From: Streptomyces sp. P3
GTDB taxonomy: Bacteria > Actinomycetota > Actinomycetes > Streptomycetales > Streptomycetaceae
Reading direction: 5' to 3'
DNA: 64,000 nucleotides
Assembly (NCBI GenBank): GCA_016893485.2
Contig: JAFEKX020000001.1
Coordinates: forward strand, 3,968,001-4,032,000
The notes beneath the pieces were generated by a model. The model saw nothing but the letters and a program-made list of their open reading frames with translations. It made no database searches and was not told the DNA's origin. Each line of letters opens with the position of its first letter. Position 1 is the first letter of the stretch. Positions 28,293 to 38,400 of this stretch are shown piece by piece. Position numbers and translations under genes: made by a program.

Positions 28293-28384
28293 CTGGCTGA
28301 TTTTGTACCGTTAGCAAGCTCTTACCGACGATTGACGGTGTATTAGCATTCCTGCGGCATTCACCCGGCTTACGATCCGACGTG

Positions 28385-29658
28385 ATGAACGCCGTCCGCA
28401 GACACCGCCTCCTCGCCCTGACACCCTCTCCTGGCTCGCCACCCGCGCGGGGATGCTGCTCCTCCTCGCGTACAACGGCCTCCCCCTGCTCGGCCACGGC
28501 GGGGTCGCGCGGGAGGTGTGGCGCCTGTACCTCCACTGGTACGGCGTCCTGTCCCACGGCGCGTTCCCGGCGCACGACCCGCTGTGGCAGTACCCGCCGG
28601 GCGCCGGGCCCGTCCTCCTGTCGCCCGCGCTGCTGCCCGACCTGACGTACTTCCAGGCGTTCGTCGTCCTCACCCTCGCGACGGACGCGCTGATCACCGT
28701 GGTCCTGGCCCGCGCGGGCACCCGCCCAGGACACAGCCTGCGCGGCGCCACGTACTGGATCGTCTGCCTCCCCCTCCTCCTGCACATGCCCCTCGTCCGC
28801 TACGACGTGCAGGTCACGGCGTTCGCCGTCATCTCCCTGTTGACGTTGTCGCGCTCCACGCGTGTGTGCGGCGCGTTCGCGGCGCTGGGCGCGCTGGTGA
28901 AGGTGTGGCCCGCGCTGGTGCTGCTGGGGGGATGCCGAGGGGGCGGACGACACGGTCGGTGTGGACGTCGGCGGTGGTGACGGGGGCCGCGTCCCTCCTG
29001 GTCCTCGTGGCATTGTTCAACAATCCTTTCGCCTTCCTGCGCCAGCAGGGCGGCCGGGGCGTACAGATCGAGTCACTCGGGGCACGGCCCTCGGCCTCGC
29101 GACCCACGTCGGCTGGCCGGGCGAGGTGCACTACAGGTACGGCGCGATGGAGTTCACGGGACCGTACGTCTCCTCCGTCGCCGACGCCTCCCTCGCGCTC
29201 ACGGCGGTCGCCTTCGGACTGCTGCTGCTGTGGCGGATCCGGGCCCGCCGCTGGACCGACGCGACGCCCTACGACGCCGCGCTGAGCGCCGTCCTGCTGT
29301 TCACCGTGACCAGCCGGGTGATCAGCCCCAGTACATGATCTGGCTGCTCGGCCTGGCCGCCGTCTGCCTGACCTCGCGGCACACCACCCAGCGCCCGGTG
29401 GCCGCGCTGATCGTGGCGGCCACCGCGGTCAGCTCCGTCGAGTTCCCCGTCCTGTACGTCGACGTCATCCACTCCACGTGGACGGGCTGCGCCCTCATGG
29501 TCGTACGCAACGGTCTGCTGGCCGCCGCGGCCGTCCTCTCCTTCGTCCGACTGTGGCGGTCGACGAGGCCGCTCCCGGCGACGCGGCACGCGCGCGTGCA
29601 GTCGCCCGGCCCCTACGGAGAGTCCCAGCCGCTGACCTCGGCGCACTCCGGTGCCTGA
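28385..29658 (+). CDS. Polytopic GT87/DUF2029-like mannosyltransferase (four frameshifts)
   Basis: Membrane glycosyltransferase of the polyprenyl-phosphate-sugar-using class. It begins ATG 28385, divergent from the other GT-C gene. It has an outside loop after the first helix (HDPLWQYPPGAGPVLLSP), an inner stretch GALVKVWPALVLLG, then RVISPQYMIWLLGLAAVCL, the C-terminal signature of this family. Breaks near 28425, 28930, 29078 and 29330 are one-base losses; 1274 plus four is 426 codons. It is followed by a terminator. Confidence 0.78.
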
Positions 29659-29699
29659 TTGACTGAGGGGCGCAACACGTGGCGAACTGAAGCGCGCGG

Positions 29700-29722
29700 A
29701 GCCCCACGACGCGTGGGGCTTT
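29700..29722 (+). terminator. Intrinsic-type terminator
   Basis: The perfect nine-base stem AGCCCCACG / CGTGGGGCT has a three-base loop and is followed by TTT. A GAAGCGCGC direct repeat flanks it on both sides. Confidence 0.8.
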
Positions 29723-29777
29723 GAAGCGCGCAGGGGACGCACCACCACGGATCGAGTGACGGAGGGGACGGCCGCAC

Positions 29778-30758
29778 ATGACCTGGCTGATCACCGGCGG
29801 CGCCGGCTACATCGGGGCGCATGTCGTGAGGGCGATGACCGAGGCGGGCGAACAGGCGGTCGTCTACGACGACCTGTCCACCGGCATCGCCGAGCGGGTG
29901 CCCGACGGCGTGCCCCTGGTGGTGGGTTCGACCCTGGACGCGGAACGGGTGGCCCGCACCCTCGCCGACCAGGACGTCACCGGAGTCGTCCATCTGGCGG
30001 CGAAGAAGCAGGTCGGCGAGTCGGTCGACCTGCCGTTGCACTACTACAGGGAGAACGTCGAGGGCCTGCGCGTCCTCCTGGAGGCGGTCACCACGGCCGG
30101 CGTCCCGTCGTTCGTGTTCTCGTCCTCGGCGGCCGTCTACGGCATGCCGGACGTCGACCTGGTCACCGAGGAGACGCCCTGCGTCCCGATGTCGCCGTAC
30201 GGCGAGACGAAGCTCGCGGGTGAGTGGCTGGTCCGCGCGACCGGCAAAGCGACCGGCCTGTCCACGACCTCTCCCTGCGCTACTTCAACGTGGCCGGGGC
30301 AGCCGCCCCCGACCTCGCCGACACGGGTGTCTTCAACCTCATCCCCATGGTCTTCGAGAAGCTCACCGAGGACGCGCCCCCGCGCATCTTCGGCGACGAC
30401 TACGCCACCCCGGACGGCACCTGCGTCCGCGACTACATCCACGTCGTCGACCTGGCCGAGGCCCACGTCGCCGCCGCCCGCGCCCTCCAGGCCTCCCCGG
30501 GCCGCTCCCTGACCCTCAACATCGGCCGCGGGGAAGGTGTTTCGGTCCGCGAGATGATCGACCGCATCAACGCGATCACCGGCTACGACCGCCCCCGACC
30601 GTCCACCCTCGCCGCCCCGGCGACCCGGCGCGTGTCGTCGCCTCAGCCGACCGCATCACCACCGAACTGGGCTGGAAGGCCAAGCACGACGTCCAGGACA
30701 TGATCGCGTCGGCGTGGGAGGGATGGGTGCGGCTGCACCCGGGGCCGCACGATCCTGA
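29778..30758 (+). CDS. galE: UDP-glucose 4-epimerase (three frameshifts)
   Basis: Interconverts UDP-glucose and UDP-galactose, supplying sugar for surface polymer. Rossmann motif GGAGYIG at the N-terminus, the catalytic pair Tyr-x3-Lys in SPYGETKLAGE, the Ser stretch FSSSAAVYG, and SLRYFNVAGA further on. Breaks are near 30268, 30590 and in the CCCGGGG run around 30740. The last one is inferred because it brings the frame to a TGA at 30756 that overlaps the next ATG (TGATG). 981 plus three is 328 codons, a normal GalE length. Confidence 0.9.
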
Positions 30759-31741
30759 TGGACAGCCCCTCCAGGAAGGACAGCCCCTCCAGGAAGGAAC
30801 GCGCCCTGGGCGCCGTCCTCGGCTCCGCGGTCGGCGACGCGCTCGGCGCGCCCTTCGAGTTCGGCCCCGAGGGCGCCTTCTCCGCCCGCTTCCCGGTGCC
30901 CGGTCAGGGCGGTGAGATGTGCGGGGGCGGCGGCTGGGACCCGGGCGAGGCGACCGACGACACGCAGATGGCCGTACTCGTCGCGGAGTCGCTGCTGGAG
31001 TGCGGCGGGCTCCGACTCCCGGACGTGTTCGGGCGGTTCAGGCGCTGGGCCGCCGCCGACCCGAAGGACATCGGCCTGCAGACCGAGGCGGTGCTGACCA
31101 GCGGCGACCCCTGGGACCTGGCCGCCGCCCTGCACTTCCAGACGAGCCAACGGGGCGCCGGGAACGGTGCGTTGATGCGTGCCGCCCCCTCCGCCGTGCA
31201 CTTCGCGCGCGCGGGACGCGAGGCCACGATGGACGCCGCCCGCCGCATCGCCGCACTCACCCACGGAGACCGCGCGGCCTGGGAAGGAACCGCCGTCTTC
31301 CACGAGTTGATCCGCGTCGCACTGGCCGGCGACGACCCGCTGAACGCCGTCGAGGAGACCCTCCGCTCCGTCCACCCCGACCACCGGGAGCGCTACGCCG
31401 TCGTCCTCGCCCCCGACTGGCACCCCGACCGGGCCACCGAGTTCAACGGCGCCGTCTGGCCCTGCCTCGCCTCCGCCGTCTGGTCCCTGCGGATGACGTC
31501 CTCCTACGAGGACGCCCTGCGCGCCGCGATCGACCTCGGCGGCGACACGGACACCGTCGCGGCGGTCACGGGCGGCCTCGCGGGGGCGGTGTACGGGGGC
31601 GCGGCGATCCCGGAGCGCTGGAGCGGGGCCGTGCATGTGCCGCTGCCGGGGTTCGGCGGGCGGGTGCTGCGGGCTGGCGAACTGGAAGAACTGGCACGGC
31701 GGTTGGACGACCCGGGCCACTGGGACGACGGAGGCGGCTGA
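30758..31741 (+). CDS. ADP-ribosylglycohydrolase family protein (DraG-like)
   Basis: Dinuclear-metal hydrolase that removes ADP-ribose from proteins or small substrates; 327 residues, intact. Metal-ligand motifs are seen in SAVGDALGAPFEF, EATDDTQMAV and GGDTDTVAAVTGGLAGA. The start ATG 30758 overlaps the galE stop. The first 13 residues contain a perfect duplication (DSPSRK DSPSRK) from an 18-bp repeat; an initiation site after the repeat is not visible. Why a DraG protein sits in a polymer locus is unknown. Confidence 0.9.
   Translation: MDSPSRKDSPSRKERALGAVLGSAVGDALGAPFEFGPEGAFSARFPVPGQGGEMCGGGGWDPGEATDDTQMAVLVAESLLECGGLRLPDVFGRFRRWAAADPKDIGLQTEAVLTSGDPWDLAAALHFQTSQRGAGNGALMRAAPSAVHFARAGREATMDAARRIAALTHGDRAAWEGTAVFHELIRVALAGDDPLNAVEETLRSVHPDHRERYAVVLAPDWHPDRATEFNGAVWPCLASAVWSLRMTSSYEDALRAAIDLGGDTDTVAAVTGGLAGAVYGGAAIPERWSGAVHVPLPGFGGRVLRAGELEELARRLDDPGHWDDGGG
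30761..30796 (+). repeat. 18-bp perfect tandem duplication at the 5' end of the DraG-like gene
   Basis: GACAGCCCCTCCAGGAAG occurs twice head to tail with no mismatch, encoding DSPSRK twice directly after the initiator Met. Confidence 0.95.
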
Positions 31742-31817
31742 CTCGCCGGCCGACGGGGTGCCCCGGGTCGGTGACCGGGCTCGCGTCCGTTGCCGTCAAC
31801 AGGCTTACGGCGGAGCC

Positions 31818-32442
31818 CTACAGCGCCTTGAGCCCCTCGGTCGTCGCCCTGGCCAGCGCTCCCAAGTAGCCCTTCGGAAGCTTCGGGCTGCGGATGACCA
31901 CGGCACGCCAGTACAGGGGGCCGGAGATCAGGTCGAGCGCCAGGTCCTCGTCCATGCCGGGGCGGATCTCGCCACGTCGTTCCGCCGCCGCGAGGATCTT
32001 GCTGGCGACGCCCTCCTGGCCCTCGCGCAGCGCCTTCTGCATGGCGTCGGCGATCTCGGGGTTGCGGGCGGCCTCGGCCTGGAGGTCCGGGATGATCTGC
32101 GACGCGACAGGGTGCCGCAGCGCGCGGGACGTGACCTCGTACAGCATCCGGAGGTCACCCTCCAGCGAACCGGTGTCCGGTGTCGGCAGCCCCATCACCG
32201 CGACCGCCGACACGACGTCCAGCACCAGGTGCAGCTTCGAACGCCAGCGGCGGTACACCGCCGTCTTGCCGACCCCGCGCGCCGTGCGATCCCCTCGATC
32301 GACATCCGGGCATACCCGACCGCCGCCAGCTCCTCGAAGACCGCCGCCCGGATGGCTTCGGTCACATCCTCGCGGAGTACGGCCGCCCCGGCTGGGTGCG
32401 GCGGCGCTGACGTGTTGTGGGCTCGTCGGCGTTCGTCGTCAT
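31818..32442 (-). CDS. TetR-family transcriptional repressor (two frameshifts)
   Basis: About 208 residues. It starts at ATG 32442 (TTNADEPTTRQRRR). The helix-turn-helix is EELAAVGYARMSIEGIARRAGVGKTAVYRRWRSK, read here as FEELAAVGYARMSIEGIA and, after repair, GVGKTAVYRRW. The C-terminal ligand-binding domain carries LISGPLYWRAVV, common in the TetR_C_11-like group. One base is lost near 32393 and one near 32276; 625 plus two is 209 codons. It is divergent from the ABC exporter and its upstream region is filled by an array of dyads (32463-32928). Confidence 0.88.
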
Positions 32443-32462
32443 AGCCCAAGCATAGGGGCGTT

Positions 32463-32928
32463 GCGACGAAACGGTTGCGTTCCGACGGTGGGCGCGTCGC
32501 GACGAAACAGGTTCGTCGTAACGCGGGCGAGGCGACGGGACGGGTGCGATGGGTGCGGCGAGCGGGGTGTGAGCGCGGTGAGTACGCCGGGCGGGGCGGG
32601 TGCGGCGCGTCGGGACGCAACCGGTCCGTCGCCGCGACGCGACCGGCTCGTCGCCGTAACGCGACCGGCTCGTCGTCGCGACGGACCCGACCCGTCCCGA
32701 CGACGGAACCGTTCCGTCCTCGCGACGCCACCGTCCCGTCCCCACGACGTCACCGTACCGACGTCCTCACCGCCCACCCCGCTCCCCTCCCTGTTCAGAC
32801 CGTATCGACGCAACAGGCCCGTCCGTGCCCAAAACCTAACGGCCCCATCACATCCGTCACGACGAAACGGTTGCGTTCCGACGCCGAATCGTCCTACGCT
32901 CACGTTGCGACGATACGGTCCCGTCCCG
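32463..32928. promoter_or_regulatory. Array of twelve GACG-N9-CGTC dyads (candidate TetR operator array)
   Basis: This gap between tetR and the ABC permease holds repeated 22-bp units matching gcGACG-n-aACCGgt-n-CGTC. Unit starts are 32463, 32499, 32612, 32634, 32656, 32678, 32700, 32722, 32744, 32805, 32859 and 32907; a weak one lies at 32532. The seven from 32612 to 32765 are contiguous at exactly 22 bp. The best dyads are perfect: CGACGAA-N5-TTCGTCG (32500-32518) and GACGGAAC-C-GTTCCGTC (32702-32718). Units 32463 and 32859 share 22 identical bases apart from the first. The 22-bp period is not a multiple of three, so this is not a coding repeat. Role as TetR operators is inference. Confidence 0.8.
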
Positions 32929-33023
32929 ACGTAAGAGAACGTAAAGAGAAGCGTAAGGAAACGCCGGGCAACGGAACACGGCAGCCGGACGCGCACCCCC
33001 TCCCCCGAGCGAAAGCAGCGGAT

Positions 33024-33939
33024 GTGAGCCAGGTCCTCCACACACCGCCCCCTTCGCCGGCTCCGGCCGACGAAGACGACCTCGCGGCGCTCGCCGCACG
33101 CCACGGCCTCACGGTCAGTGGCGCCCGCCCCTCGCTGACCGAGTACATCCGGCAGCTGTGGGAGCGCCGCCACTTCATCACCGCGTTCGCCACCGCCAAG
33201 CTGACCGCGCAGTACAGCCAGGCGAAGCTGGGTCAGGTCTGGCAGGTGATGACGCCGCTGTTGAACGCGGCGGTGTACTACTTCATCTTCGGCATCCTGC
33301 TGGGCACGAAGCGCGGTGTCCCGGACTACATCCCGTTCCTGGTGACGGGCGTGTTCATCTGGACGTTCACGCAGAGCTCGATCATGGCGGGCACCCGGGC
33401 GATCTCCGGGAACCTCGGTCTGGTCAGGGCGCTGCACTTCCCGCGGGCCGCGCTGCCGATCTCGTTCGCACTGCAGCAGCTCCAGCAGCTGCTGTTCTCG
33501 ATGGCCGCCCTGGTCGTGATCCTGCTCTGCTTCGGTGTGCCGATCAGCTTCTCCTGGCTGCTGGCGGTCCCGGTGCTGTTCCTGCAGTTCACGTTCAACG
33601 CGGGCGTCTCGATGATCATGGCCCGGATGGGCGCGAAGACACCGGACATCGCGCAGCTGATGCCGTTCGTGCTGCGCACCTGGATGTACGTCTCCGGCGT
33701 CATGTGGAGCATCGACAAGCTGACCAGCAAGGACCACCTGCCGCACATCGTGACGCTGGCCCTGGAGACCAACCCGGCGGCCGTCTACATCGACCTGATG
33801 CGCTACTCGCTGATCGACAGCTTCCACTCCAGCCAGCTCCCCGCACGTGTGGCCGGCGGCGACCGCCTGGGCGCTGATCGCCGGAGTCGGCGGCTTCATC
33901 TACTTCTGGAAGGCTGAGGAGACGTACGGCCGTGGCTGA
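33024..33939 (+). CDS. ABC-2 type polysaccharide/teichoic acid exporter permease
   Basis: TagG/Wzm-like membrane subunit. GTG 33024 is chosen as the first start after the dyad array. It has a cytoplasmic N-terminus with LTEYIRQLWERRHFITAFATAK, then AKLGQVWQVMTPLLNAAVYYF, typical of this class, and about six helices (YYFIFGILLGT, FLVTGVFIWTF, LLFSMAALVVILLCFG). The end is frame-broken near 33840 in a CCCC run; the corrected tail is HVWPAATAWALIAGVGGFIYFWKAEETYGRG, seen as AWALIAGVGGFIYFWKAEE. The stop at 33937 overlaps the ATPase start (33932). Confidence 0.9.
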
Positions 33940-34804
33940 GCAGACCATCGAGTACACCACCGAGCGGACCCGCGTGGCCGCCGACAGCACCGTCCCCACC
34001 GTCGTCTGCGACGGCGTCGACATCATCTACCGGGTCAACGGAACCGGTGCCGGACGCGGCTCCGCGACCGCCGCCCTGAACCGCATGATGCGCCGCGAGA
34101 AGACCGAGAAGGCCGCGGGCGTCCGCAAGGTGCACGCCGTCAAGAAGGTGTCGTTCGTCGCCTACAAGGGCGAGGCGATCGGCCTGATCGGCACCAACGG
34201 TTCCGGCAAGTCCACCCTGCTCAAGGCCGTCGCGGGCCTGCTCCCGGTCGAGAACGGCCGCATCTACACCCACGGCCAGCCCTCCCTCCTCGGCGTCAAC
34301 GCGGCCCTCATGGGCGACCTGACCGGCGAGCGCAACGTGTACCTCGGCGGCCTGGCCATGGGCATGTCCCGCGAGCAGGTCAAGGAGCGCTACCAGGGCA
34401 TCGTCGACTTCTCCGGGATCAACGAGAAGGGCGACTTCATCACCCTCCCGATGCGGACGTACTCCTCCGGCATGGGCGCGCGGCTGAGGTTCTCCATCGC
34501 CGCCGCCAAGGACCACGACGTCCTCCTGATCGACGAGGCGCTCGCGACGGGCGACCGGTCGTTCCAGCGGCGTTCGGAGGAGCGGATCCGGGAGCTGCGC
34601 CAGCACGCGGGCACCGTCTTCCTGGTCAGCCACAACAACAAGTCGATCCGCGACACCTGCGACCGCGTGCTGTGGCTGGAGCGCGGCGAGCTGCGGATGG
34701 ACGGGCCGACGGAGGACGTCCTGGAGGCGTACGAGGCCTTCACGGGCGGCGCCGACAAGCCCAAGGCCGCGGCTCCCGCGCCGGCGGCGGGCAAGGTCGC
34801 CTGA
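33932..34804 (+). CDS. ABC exporter ATPase, TagH/Wzt type
   Basis: 290 residues, intact. GTG 33932 overlaps the permease end by eight bases. Walker A is GTNGSGKST, the signature is YSSGMGARLRFS (the degenerate SSGM form typical of teichoic acid and O-antigen exporters), Walker B is LLIDEALATGD and the switch is VSHN. A long N-terminal stretch (1-60) precedes the core; the Ala-rich C-terminal tail carries no carbohydrate-binding domain. With the permease it should export an undecaprenyl-linked polymer made by the upstream glycosyltransferases; substrate is inferred. Confidence 0.93.
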   Translation: MAEQTIEYTTERTRVAADSTVPTVVCDGVDIIYRVNGTGAGRGSATAALNRMMRREKTEKAAGVRKVHAVKKVSFVAYKGEAIGLIGTNGSGKSTLLKAVAGLLPVENGRIYTHGQPSLLGVNAALMGDLTGERNVYLGGLAMGMSREQVKERYQGIVDFSGINEKGDFITLPMRTYSSGMGARLRFSIAAAKDHDVLLIDEALATGDRSFQRRSEERIRELRQHAGTVFLVSHNNKSIRDTCDRVLWLERGELRMDGPTEDVLEAYEAFTGGADKPKAAAPAPAAGKVA

Positions 34805-34820
34805 GGCCGCAGAACGGCTG

Positions 34821-35273
34821 TCAGAGGTCCTCGTCCTGGAACACCCACGTGCGGTAGACCAGGAAGCGGAACGCCGACGCGAGCACGATCGACAGGGCCT
34901 TCACGACATTCGCCTCAAGCGGACCGTGGAGGCCCAGTCCGTGGTAGCCGACGTAGAAGAGGCCGCTCTCCATGAGGACGCCGATGCCGCTGAAGACGAA
35001 GAACAGGGCGATCCTGCGGGCGCCCGGGGCCTCGCGGTCGCGGTAGGTGTAGTAGCGGAAGCCGAGGTAGTTGGCGCCCATCGCGACGCAGCTGGCCAGG
35101 ACGGTCGCGAGCATCGCGGGCCAGTGCAGGCCGTGCAGCAGGGCGTTGAAGACCGCGAAGTTGACGAGGACGCCGGTGCCGCCGACGATCCCGAACTTCA
35201 CGACTTCCAGGACGACTTTCCGCACCGGGCGGACGGGCTCGGTCACGCGTTCCTCGGCGAGGTTCAGAATCAC
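34821..35273 (-). CDS. GtrA family membrane protein
   Basis: 150-residue protein with four predicted helices (FGIVGGTGVLVNFAVFNALL, MLATVLASCVAMGANYLGF, ALFFVFSGIGVLMESGLFY, VVKALSIVLASAFRFLVYR), the standard GtrA layout, thought to help move polyprenyl-phosphate-linked sugars across the membrane. Intact and convergent with the ABC exporter, 16 bp away. It fits the surface-polymer theme of the region. Confidence 0.92.
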   Translation of the reverse strand: MILNLAEERVTEPVRPVRKVVLEVVKFGIVGGTGVLVNFAVFNALLHGLHWPAMLATVLASCVAMGANYLGFRYYTYRDREAPGARRIALFFVFSGIGVLMESGLFYVGYHGLGLHGPLEANVVKALSIVLASAFRFLVYRTWVFQDEDL

Positions 35274-35347
35274 GTCACCAGGCTTAGCCGGGCAGAGTAA
35301 GCGCTCCTCTCGAATCGCCTTCGATTACCCCTAAGGCACTCCGTGAA

Positions 35348-35381
35348 AGGGCGCCCCGAGCCGTACGGCCCGGGGCGCCCT
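35348..35381. terminator. Terminator between gtrA promoter side and the glutamate dehydrogenase gene end
   Basis: The strong hairpin AGGGCGCCCCG / CGGGGCGCCCT with an inner GCC-GTAC-GGC stem lies about 77 bp after the dehydrogenase stop and probably ends that transcript (minus strand). Confidence 0.7.
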
Positions 35382-35457
35382 GATCGTCGTAGCGACCTGT
35401 TCGTCGTAGCGTCGCAGTGACTTCTTAAGAAGGGTCGTGGCAGCTACGACCCAGGTA

Positions 35458-38400
35458 CTACGAGTGCGTCCTCAGCAGGGTGCGCATGGTGCGCATCGCC
35501 ACCGACAGGTTGGCGAGGTCGAAGGTCTCCGAGCCCTGGATCTCGTCCAGGGTCGTGCGGGCCCGGCCCAGGATCGCCGCGTTCTTCTCCTGCCAGGTGG
35601 CGAAGCGCTGTTCGGGGTCGAGGTGCCGTTGCCCGCCGCGAGGATGTCGGCGGTCAGGGCCGCGTGGGCCGCGTACAGGTCCTCGCGGATGGAGGCGCGG
35701 GCCATGGACTGCCAGCGGTCCGCGCGGGGCAACTCGATGATCCGGTCCATGAGTTGGGTGATGTGGAGGCGGTCGGCGAGGTCGTAGTAGACCTCGGCGA
35801 CGTCCATCGGGTCCTTGCCGGTGCGGTCGGCCACCGAGACGATGTCGAGCGCCGGGAAGGCGGACGAGAACCCGGCCACGCGCGTGGCGAGCTCGGCCGG
35901 GACGCCGGCGCCGGTCAGCTCGTCGTAGATCTGCTGGTACCAGTCCAGGTCCGCGCCGCGCAGCAGCTTGGGGAGCTGGGACCAGACCTGCTCGACGCGC
36001 TCACCGAAGAACTCGACGGTCTCGGCGAGCTGGAGCGGCTGCGGCCGGTTGTTGAGCAGCCAGCGGGTGCCGCGCTCGCACAGGCGGCGCGAGTGCAGCC
36101 GGATACGAGTCTGGACGGGCGCCTCGACGGTGTTGTCGAGCGCCTCGACGCCGTCCCACACCTCGGCGGCGTGGAAGATCGCGCGGGCCGCGGTCTGCGC
36201 CCTGACGATCTCCTCCAGGGACGCCCCGGTCTCCTCCCGGAGGCGGTGCAGGAAGCTCGTGCCGCCGGTGTTGACCGTGTCGTTGACCAAGACCGTGGTG
36301 ACGATCTCGCGGTGCAGCGCGTGGGTGTCGATCTGCTCGGCGAACTTCTCGCGCAGCGCGCTCGGGAAGTAGGCGTGCAGCAGGGTGCGCAGGTACGGGT
36401 CGTCGGGGAGCGTGGTGTTGAGCAGCTCGTCCGAGACGGTGATCTTCGTGTACGCCAGGAGGACGGCCGTCTCGGGACCGGTCAGGCCCTGTCCCTGGGC
36501 GAGCCGTTCGCGGATCTGGCGGTCGCTGGGCAGGAACCCAGGGCCCGGTCGAGGTGGCCCTCGCGGACCAGGGTGCGCATGAAGCGCTGCTGGGCGTGGA
36601 GCATGTCCTTGGACTGGGCGAGCGCGTTGGCGATCGCGGTGTTCTGCGCGTAGTTGTTGCGCAGGACGAGCGCGCCGACCTCGTCGGTCATCTCGGCGAG
36701 GATCTTGTTGCGCTGCTTGACGGTCATGTCGCCGTCGGTGACCAGGCCGTTGAGCAGGATCTTGATGTTCACCTCGTGGTCGGAGGTGTCCACGCCCGCG
36801 CTGTTGTCGATCGCGTCCGTGTTGATCTTGCCGCCGTGCTGGGCGAACTCGATCCGGCCGAGCTGGGTCAGGCCCAGGTTGCCGCCCTCGCCGACGACCT
36901 TGACGCGCAGGTCGGCGCCGTCGACGCGGATCGCGTCGTTGGCCTTGTCGCCGACGTCCGCGTGGGACTCGGTGCTGGCCTTGACGTATGTCCCGATGCC
37001 GCCGTTCCACAGGAGGTCGACCCGCGACTTGAGGATCGCCTTCATGAGGTCGGCCGGCGTCATCTTGGCGACCTTGTCCTCGATGCCGAGGGCCTCGCGG
37101 ACGTGCGCGTTGACGGGGATCGCCTTGGCCGTACGGGGAAGACGCCACCGCCGGCCGACAGCAGGTCGGTGTTGTAGTCGGCCCAGCTGGAGCGCGGGAG
37201 CTCGAACATGCGGCGGCGCTCGGCGTACGAGACGGCCGCGTCCGGGGTCGGGTCCAGGAAGATGTGCCGGTGGTCGAAGGCGGCGACCAGGCGGATGTGC
37301 TCGCTCAGCAGCATGCCGTTGCCGAACACGTCACCGGACATGTCACCGACACCGACGACCGTGAAGTCCTCGCTCTGGGTGTCGACGCCCAGCTCCCGGA
37401 AGTGCCGCTTGACGGACTCCCAGGCACCGCGCGCGGTGATGCCCATCTTCTTGTGGTCGTAGCCGGCCGAACCGCCGGAGGCGAAGGCGTCGCCCAGCCA
37501 GAAGTTGTAGCTCTCGGCGACCCCGTTGGCGATGTCCGAGAAGGTCGCGGTGCCCTTGTCGGCGGCGACCACCAGGTAGGTGTCGTCCTCGTCGTGCCGG
37601 ACGACGTCCGCCGGAGGGACGACCTCGCCGGCCACCAGGTTGTCGGTGATGTCGAGCAGGGCCGAGATGAACATCTTGTAGCTGGCGATGCCCTCGGCGA
37701 GCCACGCGTCGCGGTCCACGCTCGGGTCGGGCAGCTGCTTGGCGACGAAGCCGCCCTTGGCGCCGACCGGCACGATGACGGTGTTCTTCACCATCTGCGC
37801 CTTGACCAGGCCGAGGATCTCCGTACGGAAGTCCTCCCGCCGGTCCGACCAGCGCAGCCCGCCGCGCGCGACCTTGCCGAAGCGCAGGTGCACGCCCTCG
37901 ACGCGCGGCGAGTACACCCAGATCTCGAACGCCGGGGCGGCGCGGGCAGGTCCGGGATGGCCTGCGGGTCGAACTTCATCGAGACGTACGCGTGCGCGTG
38001 CCCGCCGCGTGCCTCCTGGAAGAAGTTGGTGCGCAGGGTCGCCTTGATGACGGTCAGGAAGGAGCGCAGGATGCGGTCCTCGTCGAGGCTCGCGACCTGG
38101 TCGAGTGCTGCGTCGACCTCTTCGAGGAGGGCGTCGACGATCTCGCGCCCGGCGCGCTGCCGGTCCGGCGACATCCGCGCCTCGAACAGCGAGACGAGCA
38201 GCCGGGTGGTGTGGACGTTGTTGCGGAGGGTGTCCTCCATGTAGTCCTGGCTGAAGGTCGAACCGGCCTGCCGGAGGTACTTCGCGTACGCCCGCAGAAC
38301 CATCGCCTGGCGCCAGTCGATCCCCGCGCTCAGCACCAGCGCGTTGAAGCCGTCGTTCTCGGCCTGCCCGGTCCAGGTGGCGGCGAACGCCTCCTGGAAC

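Noticed and set aside
32612..32765. CRISPR array
   Set aside because: The units are contiguous 22-bp dyads with no variable spacers between repeats and no cas genes nearby.
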